A DNA stretch of 64,000 nucleotides, taken from contig NZ_JACJQB010000017.1 in NCBI RefSeq assembly GCF_014696385.1, positions 1 to 64,000 on the forward strand, read 5' to 3'. The notes under the pieces are model-generated. The model worked only from the letters and a program-made list of their open reading frames with translations. It was not told where the DNA came from and made no database searches. The stretch is from Pseudanabaena mucicola FACHB-723. GTDB lineage: Bacteria; Cyanobacteriota; Cyanobacteriia; Pseudanabaenales; Pseudanabaenaceae. Of this stretch, positions 1 through 8,173 are shown one piece after another; within the stretch, counting starts at the first letter, position 1, and the number at the start of each line of letters is the position of its first letter. The translations under genes and the position numbers were made by a program.

Positions 1-25
1 AAGTGGCTCAATTAGTCTCACAGTA

Positions 26-75
26 ATTAGTTCGGATATGGTGATTCTTAGAATCTTCCCATTAGTTCGGATATG
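26..75. repeat. 15-bp direct repeat upstream of lysA
   Basis: The 15-mer ATTAGTTCGGATATG occurs at 26-40 and again at 61-75, 35 bp apart, about 100 bp before the chosen lysA start. It could be a duplicated regulatory site or a chance or slippage duplication; nothing in the sequence decides between these. Confidence 0.5.
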
Positions 76-178
76 TGTAAATAATTCTGCATGGCTACTT
101 ACAAAGCATATATGGCGCTTTGCACCTTATTTTTTTATAATAGCTTTAGAAAGCTTTGCAAAATTTTATTGGTACTTA

Positions 179-1597
179 ATGACAACTGTTTTACCGAGTC
201 TTCGTGAAGATGCGATCGCAACCAGTGCAATAGGCAATGTTGAATCTAGCCTAGATAAACTATCTCCTAATCAACAACTTCTGCCGTTAACTGCCGTAGT
301 TAATTCCCATGATCACCTCGAAATTGGTGGTTGTGATGTCGTTGAATTAGTACAGCAATATGGTTCTCCGCTTTATATTTTGGATGAAGTCAGTCTGAGA
401 ACTGGTTGTCAACAATATCGTGATGCTTTTACAAAGCATTATCAAGGCAAAGCACAGGTCTTGTATGCTTCCAAAGCTTGGAGTTGCCTTGCAGTTTGCG
501 CTATTGTTGGCGCAGAAGGATTGGGCATTGATGTCGTTTCCGCAGGTGAAATTTTAACTGCTCTTAGATCTGGCGTTTCACCGAGCTTGATTTATTTCCA
601 TGGCAACAATAAATCCGTAGATGAGCTGATCTATGCCCTAGAGTCTAACTGCACGATCGTAGTAGACAACTGGCATGAGTTAAAAAATCTGGCGCGTCTT
701 GCTGAAGAACAATCCATCGAAGCCAGCTTCGCAGCACCAAGGATCATGTTGCGCTTGACCCCTGGTATTGAATGTCACACCCATGAATATATTCAAACGG
801 GGCATATTGATAGCAAATTTGGCTTTGATCCCAATGAAATCGAAACGGTATTCGCCTTTGTTGCTGATTCTAAACTCAATTGCATTGGCATTCACGCCCA
901 TATAGGCTCCCAAATTTTTGAACTGCAACCACATCAAGATATTGGTGGTGTAATGGTTGAGTGGTTCAAGTTGGCGGGAGATAAATATGGCTTAAAGTTC
1001 ACTGAGCTAAATATTGGTGGTGGGTTAGGAATTCGCTATGTGGAATCCGATGATCCACCTAGCATTGAAGACTGGGTGAAGACTGTATGTGCAGGTGTCA
1101 CTGATGCTTTTAATCATGCAGGTTTAGCTTTACCCAAATTACTCTGTGAACCTGGACGCTCATTAGTGGGGGCAACTTGTGTCACTGCTTACACGATTGG
1201 TGGTAGTAAAACCGTGCCTGACATTCGCACCTACATCACCGTTGATGGTGGTATGTCAGACAATCCTCGCCCAATCACCTATCAATCCAAGTATCGCGCT
1301 GTGGTTGCTAATCATATGAGTGCTGCCTTGACTCAAACTGTGACGATCGCAGGTAAGCATTGTGAATCAGGCGATATTTTAATTAAAGATATCCAAATGC
1401 CTGAAACTCAGGCTGGTGATACACTTGTTGTCTTCGGCACAGGAGCTTACAACTACAGCATGGCATCCAATTACAATCGTTTGCCAAAGCCTGCGGCAGT
1501 TGTTGTCAAGGGTGGTGAGTCCAGCTTGATCATCAAACGGGAAACTCGTGAAGATCTATTACGTCAAGACTGTTTGCCAGAAAGACTGCGTCAGTAG
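179..1597 (+). CDS. lysA: Diaminopimelate decarboxylase LysA
   Basis: PLP-dependent fold-III decarboxylase that converts meso-diaminopimelate to L-lysine in the cytoplasm. The protein is 472 residues from the ATG at 179. The frame is open upstream to 38, but those 47 residues are hydrophobic and unlike the family, so the internal ATG is preferred. The PLP lysine lies in VLYASKA (K99), followed by the glycine-rich NIGGGLGIRY loop, the CEPGRS phosphate-binding segment and the C-terminal GAYNYSMASNYN motif. It is followed by cdaA and uppS on the same strand, a neighbourhood common in cyanobacteria. A 15-bp hairpin after the stop suggests that at least part of the transcription ends before cdaA. 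Confidence 0.96.
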   Translation: MTTVLPSLREDAIATSAIGNVESSLDKLSPNQQLLPLTAVVNSHDHLEIGGCDVVELVQQYGSPLYILDEVSLRTGCQQYRDAFTKHYQGKAQVLYASKAWSCLAVCAIVGAEGLGIDVVSAGEILTALRSGVSPSLIYFHGNNKSVDELIYALESNCTIVVDNWHELKNLARLAEEQSIEASFAAPRIMLRLTPGIECHTHEYIQTGHIDSKFGFDPNEIETVFAFVADSKLNCIGIHAHIGSQIFELQPHQDIGGVMVEWFKLAGDKYGLKFTELNIGGGLGIRYVESDDPPSIEDWVKTVCAGVTDAFNHAGLALPKLLCEPGRSLVGATCVTAYTIGGSKTVPDIRTYITVDGGMSDNPRPITYQSKYRAVVANHMSAALTQTVTIAGKHCESGDILIKDIQMPETQAGDTLVVFGTGAYNYSMASNYNRLPKPAAVVVKGGESSLIIKRETREDLLRQDCLPERLRQ

Positions 1598-1665
1598 TCG
1601 CATTGCAACATGAGTGTTGTTGTTACGCTTTTGTGAGTTCAACAACCAATCCAATAATGACTTTC

Positions 1666-1698
1666 AAAACTAAAAATGGCTATGCCATTTTTAGTTTT
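1666..1698. terminator. Hairpin after lysA
   Basis: Perfect 15-bp inverted repeat (arms 1666-1680 and 1684-1698, loop TAT). The left arm is A-rich and the right arm ends in TTTT, as expected for an intrinsic terminator. It lies between lysA and cdaA, 46 bp before the cdaA start. Confidence 0.75.
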
Positions 1699-1744
1699 GG
1701 TATAAGTGCTGTATATTTTTCAGTTGTGAACGAGAGGGCTATGG

Positions 1745-2635
1745 ATGCAGTGGTTTATCAACATCAACTCAATTGCATTCATCACAAGGATGATCGATAT
1801 CCTTGCTGTATTTGGATTGATCTACTTAATGCTGTCTCTCAGCAACGATCGCCGCACTTTGTTGATGGTGCGCGGCATTATTTTCCTTCTCATTGCTAGT
1901 GTTGTTAGCGATCGCTTTGGGCTCAGATTACTTAACTTTGTTCTTGATAAACTATTAGTAGGCGCAGCCGTTGCCATGGCCGTAATTTTGCAACCAGAAT
2001 TGCGAAGGTTTCTAGAGCGGCTAGGACGAGGAGATTTACTTTCCTTAATTCAATCCACAACTAATCGTCGGTCTCCTGTAGAAACTGACTCAGTGGTTGA
2101 AGAGGTTATTGATGCTGTGATTGAACTATCTCAAAATCGGACGGGAGCATTGATGATTGTCGAGACGGGTGAACCGATTGATGATCGCGATTTTTCGGTG
2201 CCAGGGGTACGCCTGAACGCTTTATTATCAAAGGAGCTATTGCATACAATTTTTCAAACCTCAACCCTGTTACATGATGGAGCAGTGTTAATTCGTGAGG
2301 ATCGTATTCTTGCTGCTGGTGTGATTTTACCAATTTCTGAAAGAGCAGCTTCAAGGGAGATTGGGACTCGACATCGGGCGGCTATGGGCATTACCGATCG
2401 TGTTAGAAATTGCTTTTGCATTGTTGTCTCTGAAGAAACAGGTTCAATTGCGATCGCAGAAAATGGCATATTAGATCGTCCCTTATCGAGCAGCCGCTTG
2501 CGTGAAATATTAGAAACTAAGCTGGGCAATTATCGTCCAACAACATTAGGAAGAACCGTACCAAGATTTAACTGGCTTTTGTCAAACTTAAATCTCAAAA
2601 ATATAGTAAGTCGAAAATCGTCAGAAAAGAAATGA
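1745..2635 (+). CDS. cdaA: Diadenylate cyclase CdaA (c-di-AMP synthase)
   Basis: Membrane-anchored DisA_N-domain enzyme that condenses two ATP into cyclic di-AMP, a messenger linked to potassium and osmotic homeostasis and cell-wall control. Residues 10-85 contain three hydrophobic segments (membrane anchor), followed by the catalytic domain with both signature motifs: DGA in LLHDGAVLI (178-180) and RHR in GTRHRAAMG (209-211). The length of 296 residues is normal for CdaA. The stop codon overlaps the uppS start (ATGA at 2632-2635), so the two are probably translationally coupled. No CdaR-like gene is next to it, unlike in Firmicutes. Confidence 0.95.
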   Translation: MQWFININSIAFITRMIDILAVFGLIYLMLSLSNDRRTLLMVRGIIFLLIASVVSDRFGLRLLNFVLDKLLVGAAVAMAVILQPELRRFLERLGRGDLLSLIQSTTNRRSPVETDSVVEEVIDAVIELSQNRTGALMIVETGEPIDDRDFSVPGVRLNALLSKELLHTIFQTSTLLHDGAVLIREDRILAAGVILPISERAASREIGTRHRAAMGITDRVRNCFCIVVSEETGSIAIAENGILDRPLSSSRLREILETKLGNYRPTTLGRTVPRFNWLLSNLNLKNIVSRKSSEKK

Positions 2636-3375
2636 CTGCTAAGCTATTACAAACTTTGCCACCTGATCTCGACCGCCAACGCCTACCCAAACATGTTGCC
2701 GTAATTATGGATGGCAATGGTCGCTGGGCAAAGCAAAGGGGATTGCCAAGAATTGCTGGACATAAGCAGGGGGTCGATGCCCTTAAGGATTTACTGCGCT
2801 GTTGCAAAGATTGGGGAATTGCTGCACTAACAGTCTATGCTTTTTCAACGGAAAATTGGAGTCGTCCTGCCCAAGAAGTTGATTTCTTGATGGTTCTATT
2901 TGAGCGGATGTTGCGCCGTGAACTGGATGAAATGTGTAGTGAAGGGGTACGCATTTCCTTTGTTGGCGATCTCGATACTTTGTCTGATTCTTTGCGATCG
3001 GAAATTTTGCGATCGCAAACTGCTACAGCCAATAATCAAGCTATTCATTTCACAGTGGCAATCAACTATGGCAGTCGTCGTGAAATCGTCAGAGTTTGCC
3101 GCCAAATCGCTGAAGACGTTCTTCATGGGGATATTAAACCTGAAAATATTGATGAAAATCTGTTTGAGCAGCATCTCTATACCGCAGGAACTAATCATCC
3201 CGATCTCCTAATTCGTACTAGTGGGGAAATGCGCTTGAGTAATTTTTTACTTTGGCAAATGGCATATACAGAGATGTATTTCACCAATACCCTTTGGCCA
3301 GATTTTAATCGCAAAGAATTTCATCTGGCTTTAATCGATTACCAAGAACGTGATCGTCGATTTGGTAAAGTCTAA
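2632..3375 (+). CDS. uppS: Isoprenyl transferase (undecaprenyl diphosphate synthase)
   Basis: cis-Prenyltransferase that extends farnesyl diphosphate with isopentenyl diphosphate to make the C55 lipid carrier for peptidoglycan and other glycans. Residues 24-45 carry the family signature [11 protein letters not shown] with the Mg-binding aspartate D27. The C-terminal signature [15 protein letters not shown] is intact. At 247 residues it is full length. The start ATG overlaps the cdaA stop, and no other start fits. The transcript probably ends at the hairpin that begins 11 nt after the stop. Confidence 0.96.
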   Translation: MTAKLLQTLPPDLDRQRLPKHVAVIMDGNGRWAKQRGLPRIAGHKQGVDALKDLLRCCKDWGIAALTVYAFSTENWSRPAQEVDFLMVLFERMLRRELDEMCSEGVRISFVGDLDTLSDSLRSEILRSQTATANNQAIHFTVAINYGSRREIVRVCRQIAEDVLHGDIKPENIDENLFEQHLYTAGTNHPDLLIRTSGEMRLSNFLLWQMAYTEMYFTNTLWPDFNRKEFHLALIDYQERDRRFGKV

Positions 3376-3385
3376 AAAATATTTA

Positions 3386-3420
3386 AAAACTAAAATCTCA
3401 CGTAGTGAGATTTTAGTTTT
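3386..3420. terminator. Bidirectional terminator between uppS and the HPP gene
   Basis: Perfect 15-bp stem (3386-3400 and 3406-3420, loop CGTAG) whose outer parts are A-rich on the left and T-rich on the right, so it can end transcripts from both sides. The stop codon of the minus-strand HPP gene (3419-3421) lies partly inside the right arm. Confidence 0.85.
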
Positions 3421-3976
3421 ACAACCAATGTTTTGGATAAGTGCGGTCTTCAGCAAAATTATTAAAGATTACAGCGCATGTTACCAGAATTATTGAGCCT
3501 TCCAATGTCGGTGTGACGAGAAATTGCCAGTTAGGTTTAGTCATCATGACGACTAGAGCCACTGCACCTGAAGGAGGATGTAGGGTATTAGTAATTTGCA
3601 TTGTGGCGATTACTGTGGCTACAGCTAAGCCCATGGACAAAGGAGAAGATCCAAAAATACTGAGAATCGTCAAGGCGATTAGCGCCGCTAAGAGATTTCC
3701 CCCGATCACATTGCGAGGCTGCGCGAAAGGACTTTCAGGTATGCCGAAGATTAAAACACTAGTAGCTCCAAAGGGAGCCATGATCAAAGGAGAATTGCTA
3801 ATTGTCGCTAAATATGCCGTTATGGCGATCGCACAGCAACTGCCGAACCAACTCCAAAAAACATGCTTGCGATGTGGTCTTTCAATCGGACAAGTGATGG
3901 GACACGATCGCCATCTGCCAAAAAGTTTAAACCAGTAAGTCTGCCATTTTGATTGTAATTTTCGGAAATTCAACAT
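3419..3976 (-). CDS. HPP family integral membrane protein
   Basis: Multi-spanning membrane protein of the HPP family. The defining motif is visible in NTLHPPSGAVALV, and hydrophobic segments make up most of the chain (about four to five helices). Some members of this family have been linked to nitrite transport in plastids and cyanobacteria, but the substrate here cannot be read from the sequence. I chose the ATG at 3976 (185 residues). A TTG at 4033 would add 19 residues that look unlike a coding N-terminus; neither start has a clear ribosome-binding site. It is a single gene, convergent with uppS. Confidence 0.85.
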   Translation of the reverse strand: MLNFRKLQSKWQTYWFKLFGRWRSCPITCPIERPHRKHVFWSWFGSCCAIAITAYLATISNSPLIMAPFGATSVLIFGIPESPFAQPRNVIGGNLLAALIALTILSIFGSSPLSMGLAVATVIATMQITNTLHPPSGAVALVVMMTKPNWQFLVTPTLEGSIILVTCAVIFNNFAEDRTYPKHWL

Positions 3977-4152
3977 GGATGGATGAGAAATATGGGAGTA
4001 AAATGTTATAATTCTTTGACATTTTACTCTCAAAATCAGAAATTTAGTTCTGCGAATGTAGCGATTTTTACAGATTTTTTGTGCTAAGTTATATGCCTTT
4101 AATTAAAAATAGATGGCTTAGCGAAGTCTCAGCTCTATTTTTTATTTGAATT

Positions 4153-4250
4153 ATCTATAAGTAAATTGGCATAATTAAAACCCTAAAACCTGTAGCGCAC
4201 ACGCTGCGTGCGTCACAGGTTTTAGGGTTTTATATTTAATTGCGCCCAGT
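4153..4250. repeat. Dispersed palindromic repeat, copy 1 (downstream of flv3)
   Basis: A 17-bp perfect inverted repeat (4177-4193 and 4215-4231) around a GC-rich, partly palindromic centre, followed by a conserved tail. The 26-mer at 4225-4250 occurs exactly, on the other strand, at 6872-6897. A diverged relative lies at 15303-15365, sharing TCTATAAGTA, the ACAGGTTTTAGG arm and the ATTTTATATTTAA tail. It lies just past the end of flv3 and may also act as its terminator. No coding sequence is seen in 3977-4265. Confidence 0.7.
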
Positions 4251-4265
4251 TGCTTAATCAATTTT

Positions 4266-6014
4266 TTAGTAATGATTACCAATTTTGCGGTGATGGGCAG
4301 CAGTCAGCGAATCAGGTTTAGAAACTCGACCTTCTTCCGCGATCGCATAGATAATCCAATGATCACTGCATTCCATTCTACTCATGACTTCACACTCGAT
4401 AAAGGCAAGAGCATCAGTTAGGATTGGTGCGCCAAAGGACGATAACTGAGTCTTGACTCCTTCAAAACGATCAGCGCCGGGGGCAAATCGTTTTAGAAAA
4501 TGTTGCATCAATTTGGAATAATTACCATCTTCGAGAACATTTAAGACAAAGCGATCACCCACCTGCATAAACGATTCGATCGCCCGATCCTTTGCTACAG
4601 CAACGGTAAAGCCAAGAGGTTTGAAACTAGCTTGAGCCACCCAAGAAGCCAACATCGCGCTACGTGCGCCGCCTTTAGCCGCCGAGATAATATACAAACC
4701 ACCTGCTAAACGCCCCAAAGCTTTATCAAGATCGGCATCAATTGCCTTTAGTTGTTTGATATTTTGCTTACGGGTGAGTAACTGTCCCATATCTGTACCA
4801 GCTTCATCACAGGTTTGGTAAGTCGCTTCGTTAGGATTTTCGCGAACACGAATAGCAGGGAAAGCATTAACCACCCCCAGATCCTTAAATCGGTTATTTA
4901 GCAGATCAATGGATGAGTCTTGATCACCGTGAGGTTCATACAGACCGATTACTTGCTTTTCACTTGCTGAGGCAAGAATTGCGCCGATCGCAGTTTCCAC
5001 ATGACTATTCGATGCAGGGGGCGTGCAAACAACCAAGCCTGACGCATGACCAACTAATTCCCGTAATTCCTGTAAGTCAATTGCCTTGAGATCAACCATT
5101 TCTACGGCAACACCAGTTTTGGCAACCCCACGGGCAATAGATTGCGATAAGCGATCGCAATATCCATAGTCTGACACATAGCAAACCACGACATTGGTTT
5201 CACCCTTGGTTTGCGCTTGACTCCATTGGCGATAGTTTTCCGTTAGTTCTTTAACGTTATGTCGTAGCAAAGGTCCATGCCCATTGGCAACGATTTCCGC
5301 CTGTGGCAATTCATCCATCCGCTTCATGGCCGAGATAACCGATCGCGCATTGGGAGCCATCAAGCATTCATAATAAAAGCGATAATCGGGAGTAATTCTC
5401 TTTAGATCCTCGTCGTAGACAGCATCACTGCAATAGTGCATTCCAAAAATATCGCAGGTATACAGGATCGATGTCCCCAAATCAAAGGTCATCATCGTGT
5501 CTGGCCAGTGCAGATTCGGTGCATTCACAAACTGCAAAATGTGACCATTACCTAAATCAACCTGATCACTATTTTTGACAACCTGCTGCTTAAACGGCTG
5601 ATTGATCAGCTCACCCAAGAATTGCAATGCTACCTTTGTCGCCACCACGGTGACATTGGGCGCTAACTCCAAAATTTCCTTCACCAATCCGCTATGGTCT
5701 GGCTCGGTATGGCTAATTACTAAATAATCAATCTGTGCAGGATCGATTTGCTCTTTGATTGTTTTGAGATATAGCTCACGAAACTTAGCATGGGATGTAT
5801 CGACGAGAGCTAGTTTTTCGCCACGAATGATATAGGAGTTGTAAGTAGTACCATTTTGCAAACCAAATTCTATATCAAAACGATCTCGATCCCAGTCTAG
5901 CGATCGGATTGTGGTTGTGTCTGCGGCAATCTCAGCAACCTGAATTGTAAGTCTCTTTTCAGAAGGCTTTTCGGTCATTTCTGCATTAGACGGAATCTCA
6001 ATAACAGCTACCAC
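4266..6014 (-). CDS. flv3: Flavodiiron protein Flv3 (class C, with flavin reductase domain)
   Basis: Oxygen photoreduction enzyme that takes electrons from photosystem I and reduces O2 to water. Domains in order: metallo-beta-lactamase-like diiron domain (about 35-270), flavodoxin domain (about 275-420) and C-terminal flavin reductase domain (about 430-582). All diiron ligands are present: H102, E104, D106 and H107 in SHTEPDHSG, H169 in NLHWPDT, D188 in CDIFG and H246 in NGHGPLL. That points to Flv3 (or Flv4) rather than Flv1/Flv2, which lack them; overall wording closely follows Synechocystis Flv3. The start is GTG, with GGGAGA about 7 nt upstream. No flv1 partner is in the window. Confidence 0.94.
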   Translation of the reverse strand: MVAVIEIPSNAEMTEKPSEKRLTIQVAEIAADTTTIRSLDWDRDRFDIEFGLQNGTTYNSYIIRGEKLALVDTSHAKFRELYLKTIKEQIDPAQIDYLVISHTEPDHSGLVKEILELAPNVTVVATKVALQFLGELINQPFKQQVVKNSDQVDLGNGHILQFVNAPNLHWPDTMMTFDLGTSILYTCDIFGMHYCSDAVYDEDLKRITPDYRFYYECLMAPNARSVISAMKRMDELPQAEIVANGHGPLLRHNVKELTENYRQWSQAQTKGETNVVVCYVSDYGYCDRLSQSIARGVAKTGVAVEMVDLKAIDLQELRELVGHASGLVVCTPPASNSHVETAIGAILASASEKQVIGLYEPHGDQDSSIDLLNNRFKDLGVVNAFPAIRVRENPNEATYQTCDEAGTDMGQLLTRKQNIKQLKAIDADLDKALGRLAGGLYIISAAKGGARSAMLASWVAQASFKPLGFTVAVAKDRAIESFMQVGDRFVLNVLEDGNYSKLMQHFLKRFAPGADRFEGVKTQLSSFGAPILTDALAFIECEVMSRMECSDHWIIYAIAEEGRVSKPDSLTAAHHRKIGNHY

Positions 6015-6100
6015 AGTTTTGTCTCCCTATCTCGTTTTTATCTCCCTCCAGTCTAATCCCTACTTTTAAACAAGTCCAATTGAATGTCCTGATTGGTATT

Positions 6101-6144
6101 ATAAATAAGTAGAGGGGTCGCTAGCGACCCCTCTACTTATTTAT
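6101..6144. repeat. 44-bp perfect palindrome between divergent genes
   Basis: Positions 6101-6122 are the exact reverse complement of 6123-6144, centred on CTAG. It lies between flv3 (starts at 6014, leftward) and the phosphoribosyltransferase gene (ATG at 6156, rightward), so no annotated transcript ends here. Its right edge is 11 bp from the start codon, where a ribosome-binding site would be. Confidence 0.85.
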
Positions 6145-6155
6145 GATTTGCCACT

Positions 6156-6650
6156 ATGTCAGACCTTTACATTTCATGGGACGAATATCACGCCAAGATT
6201 GAACTTTTGGCAGTCCAAATCTATCGATCACAATGGGAATTTGATCAAATTCTTTGTTTAGCTAGGGGTGGCTTACGCATCGGTGACACGCTCTCACGCA
6301 TTTATAACAAACCTTTGGCGATTCTCTCGACTTCTTCCTATGGTGGCAAAGACTTTCAAGAACGTGGGAAATTGACGATCGCAAATAATATCACTATGAC
6401 AACAGCGACACTAGGCAAGAAGATTTTGCTAGTAGATGATTTGGTGGATTCGGGTGTAACCCTTGCCAGAATTCTTGAATGGTTAAAGGAACATGAAGAG
6501 TTTGCAGTTACTGAAGTGCGATCGGCAGTTATCTGGTTTAAGGCTGTTTCTATCGCCAAGCCCGATTATTATGTAGACTTTTTATCCGACAATCCTTGGA
6601 TTCATCAGCCTTTTGAGAAATATGAAAAGATGAATCTCGGTGAACTATAA
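6156..6650 (+). CDS. Phosphoribosyltransferase (xanthine/hypoxanthine type)
   Basis: Type I phosphoribosyltransferase fold, which uses PRPP to salvage a purine base. The PRPP-binding motif is ILLVDDLVDSGVTL at about residues 89-102, and the N-terminal CLARGGLRIGD matches the purine PRTase loop. The C-terminal DNPWIHQPFE resembles xanthine-guanine enzymes, so a xanthine/hypoxanthine/guanine substrate is likely but not proven. The length of 164 residues fits the family. The upstream palindrome ends 11 bp before the ATG and leaves no recognisable Shine-Dalgarno sequence. Confidence 0.88.
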   Translation: MSDLYISWDEYHAKIELLAVQIYRSQWEFDQILCLARGGLRIGDTLSRIYNKPLAILSTSSYGGKDFQERGKLTIANNITMTTATLGKKILLVDDLVDSGVTLARILEWLKEHEEFAVTEVRSAVIWFKAVSIAKPDYYVDFLSDNPWIHQPFEKYEKMNLGEL

Positions 6651-6853
6651 GCTTTGGTTGGTGTGTAACATTTGTTGAATTAGAGCATTTGATAAAAATG
6701 CCAAACCTATATCAGCATTTTTTTATAATCTATGCTTATTGTTTTTTCTCCAACAAATATGAAACACTGCCCAATATATTATGGTCAACCTTCCCGAATA
6801 GGCGATCGCAGCCGCAAATAACAGGAGCTTCTTTAAGCTTAGAACAAGATCAG

Positions 6854-6897
6854 CCCAGTTACTTACAAGTTACTGGGCGCAATTAAATATAAAACCC
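6854..6897. repeat. Dispersed palindromic repeat, copy 2 (reverse orientation)
   Basis: The 26-mer at 6872-6897 is the exact reverse complement of 4225-4250. Just left of it, CCCAGT (6854-6859) can pair with ACTGGG (6872-6877) through a nearly complementary interior. It lies past the 3' end of the antiporter gene. The rest of 6651-6926 holds no supported gene. Confidence 0.75.
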
Positions 6898-6926
6898 AGC
6901 GCTAATTATGTGATTTGCAAACATGT

Positions 6927-8117
6927 TTATTGCGTTAAATCTGGAATCTCTCCCATCGCCTTAAGCATCGGCTGCATCGTTAGCCCTTGCACAAATACCG
7001 AAAAGGCAACTACTCCAAACGTAACCGTAATAATTTCCGTGCGGTGGGGGATCTCTACGGGTAGTCCTAAGGCTAGGGCAAGCGCTAAAGCACCACGCAG
7101 ACCACCCCAAAATAGAGCATGTTGATGGGTCATTTTTATCCGCAAATCCGACCAAGAGAATAGCGCACATAAGGGATAGATTGCTAAAGCTCTACCAAGT
7201 AATACCACTGCGATCGCAATCACAATTGGCACAATAAACAGACCAAAAGATTCTTGAGATTCTTGAATGCCAATCAAGATGAAAATTAAAGAATTAACTA
7301 CAAAGGTCGCATATTCCCAAAATGCTTCTACGGACTTGCGTCCGCGATCGGAAATAGAGCCAAGAGAACCTAAATTTCCGACCATTAGCCCTGCCGTTAG
7401 TGAGGCAAGTACGCCTGAACAATGAAAATATTCAGCAAGAAAAAAAGAACCATAGGCTGCCACGGTTGTGAATGTAATCTCAACTAGGGGATCTTCAGTT
7501 TGCCCTGCTAATAGAAGCAGTCCACCTGCAACGATCGCACCACTGAGAATACCGCCACCAATGGTTGTGACTAGCAACATAACCGTGCTAGATAAATCGG
7601 TGGGTTGTCCCATAGCAAAGGCAACTGCGATACCAAAACCCACGGCAGCCGTACTGTCATTAAATAGACTTTCTGCTTCTACCAATAGCCTTAGACGACC
7701 TTCTACACCTGTCTCCTTAAAGGTGGCAATGACCGCTACAGGATCAGTTGCTGTGATTAGAATGCCAAAAACCATCGCTATTTGCCATGACCATCCTGCT
7801 AGATAGTGCATTCCTGTGGCGATAACTCCTGCGGACAACAACACGCCCACCGTAGCAAGGGTTAGTACAACCAGAAAATCTTCTTTTAATTCTTGCCATC
7901 GAATATAAAACGCTGCCTCAAATACAAGGGCGGGCAGAAAAATTACAAAAATTAGTTCTTTGGATAGTCCGACATCGCTAGAAAAAGGAATGAAGGCGAT
8001 CGCCAGCCCCGCGATCACTAAGCCAATGGTATAAGGAATCTTAATTAGTCTTGCCACCATCGCTACAATCGCCGCGATAAATAGAAAGAACTCAACTTGC
8101 TCAATATTTAAATTCAT
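6927..8117 (-). CDS. Na+/H+ antiporter, CPA1 (NhaP-like) family
   Basis: Polytopic inner-membrane antiporter that exchanges monovalent cations for protons. The 396-residue chain has about 10-12 hydrophobic segments. CPA1 signatures are visible: the ITATDPVAVIATFK segment with the ion-binding aspartate, and EAESLFNDSTA with the conserved asparagine-aspartate pair. There is almost no cytoplasmic C-terminal tail, unlike long NhaP/NHE proteins. It is transcribed leftward as a single gene. Which cyanobacterial NhaS number it corresponds to cannot be told here. Confidence 0.92.
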   Translation of the reverse strand: MNLNIEQVEFFLFIAAIVAMVARLIKIPYTIGLVIAGLAIAFIPFSSDVGLSKELIFVIFLPALVFEAAFYIRWQELKEDFLVVLTLATVGVLLSAGVIATGMHYLAGWSWQIAMVFGILITATDPVAVIATFKETGVEGRLRLLVEAESLFNDSTAAVGFGIAVAFAMGQPTDLSSTVMLLVTTIGGGILSGAIVAGGLLLLAGQTEDPLVEITFTTVAAYGSFFLAEYFHCSGVLASLTAGLMVGNLGSLGSISDRGRKSVEAFWEYATFVVNSLIFILIGIQESQESFGLFIVPIVIAIAVVLLGRALAIYPLCALFSWSDLRIKMTHQHALFWGGLRGALALALALGLPVEIPHRTEIITVTFGVVAFSVFVQGLTMQPMLKAMGEIPDLTQ

Positions 8118-8173
8118 ATTTGGCTGTTGGTGATGTTCAGCATGACTCTGGTTCTATTCTAATGAGCGTATCT

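Noticed and set aside
1603-1899. 98-codon frame between lysA and cdaA
   Set aside because: It overlaps the cdaA start in another frame, crosses the terminator hairpin and has no family resemblance.
4266-6014. Identification as Flv1, Flv2 or Flv4
   Set aside because: All diiron ligands are present, which excludes Flv1/Flv2. There is no flv4-sll0218-flv2 operon context, and the wording matches Flv3.
6689-6886. 65-codon frame after the phosphoribosyltransferase gene
   Set aside because: It has no ribosome-binding site or recognisable sequence and runs into the dispersed repeat.
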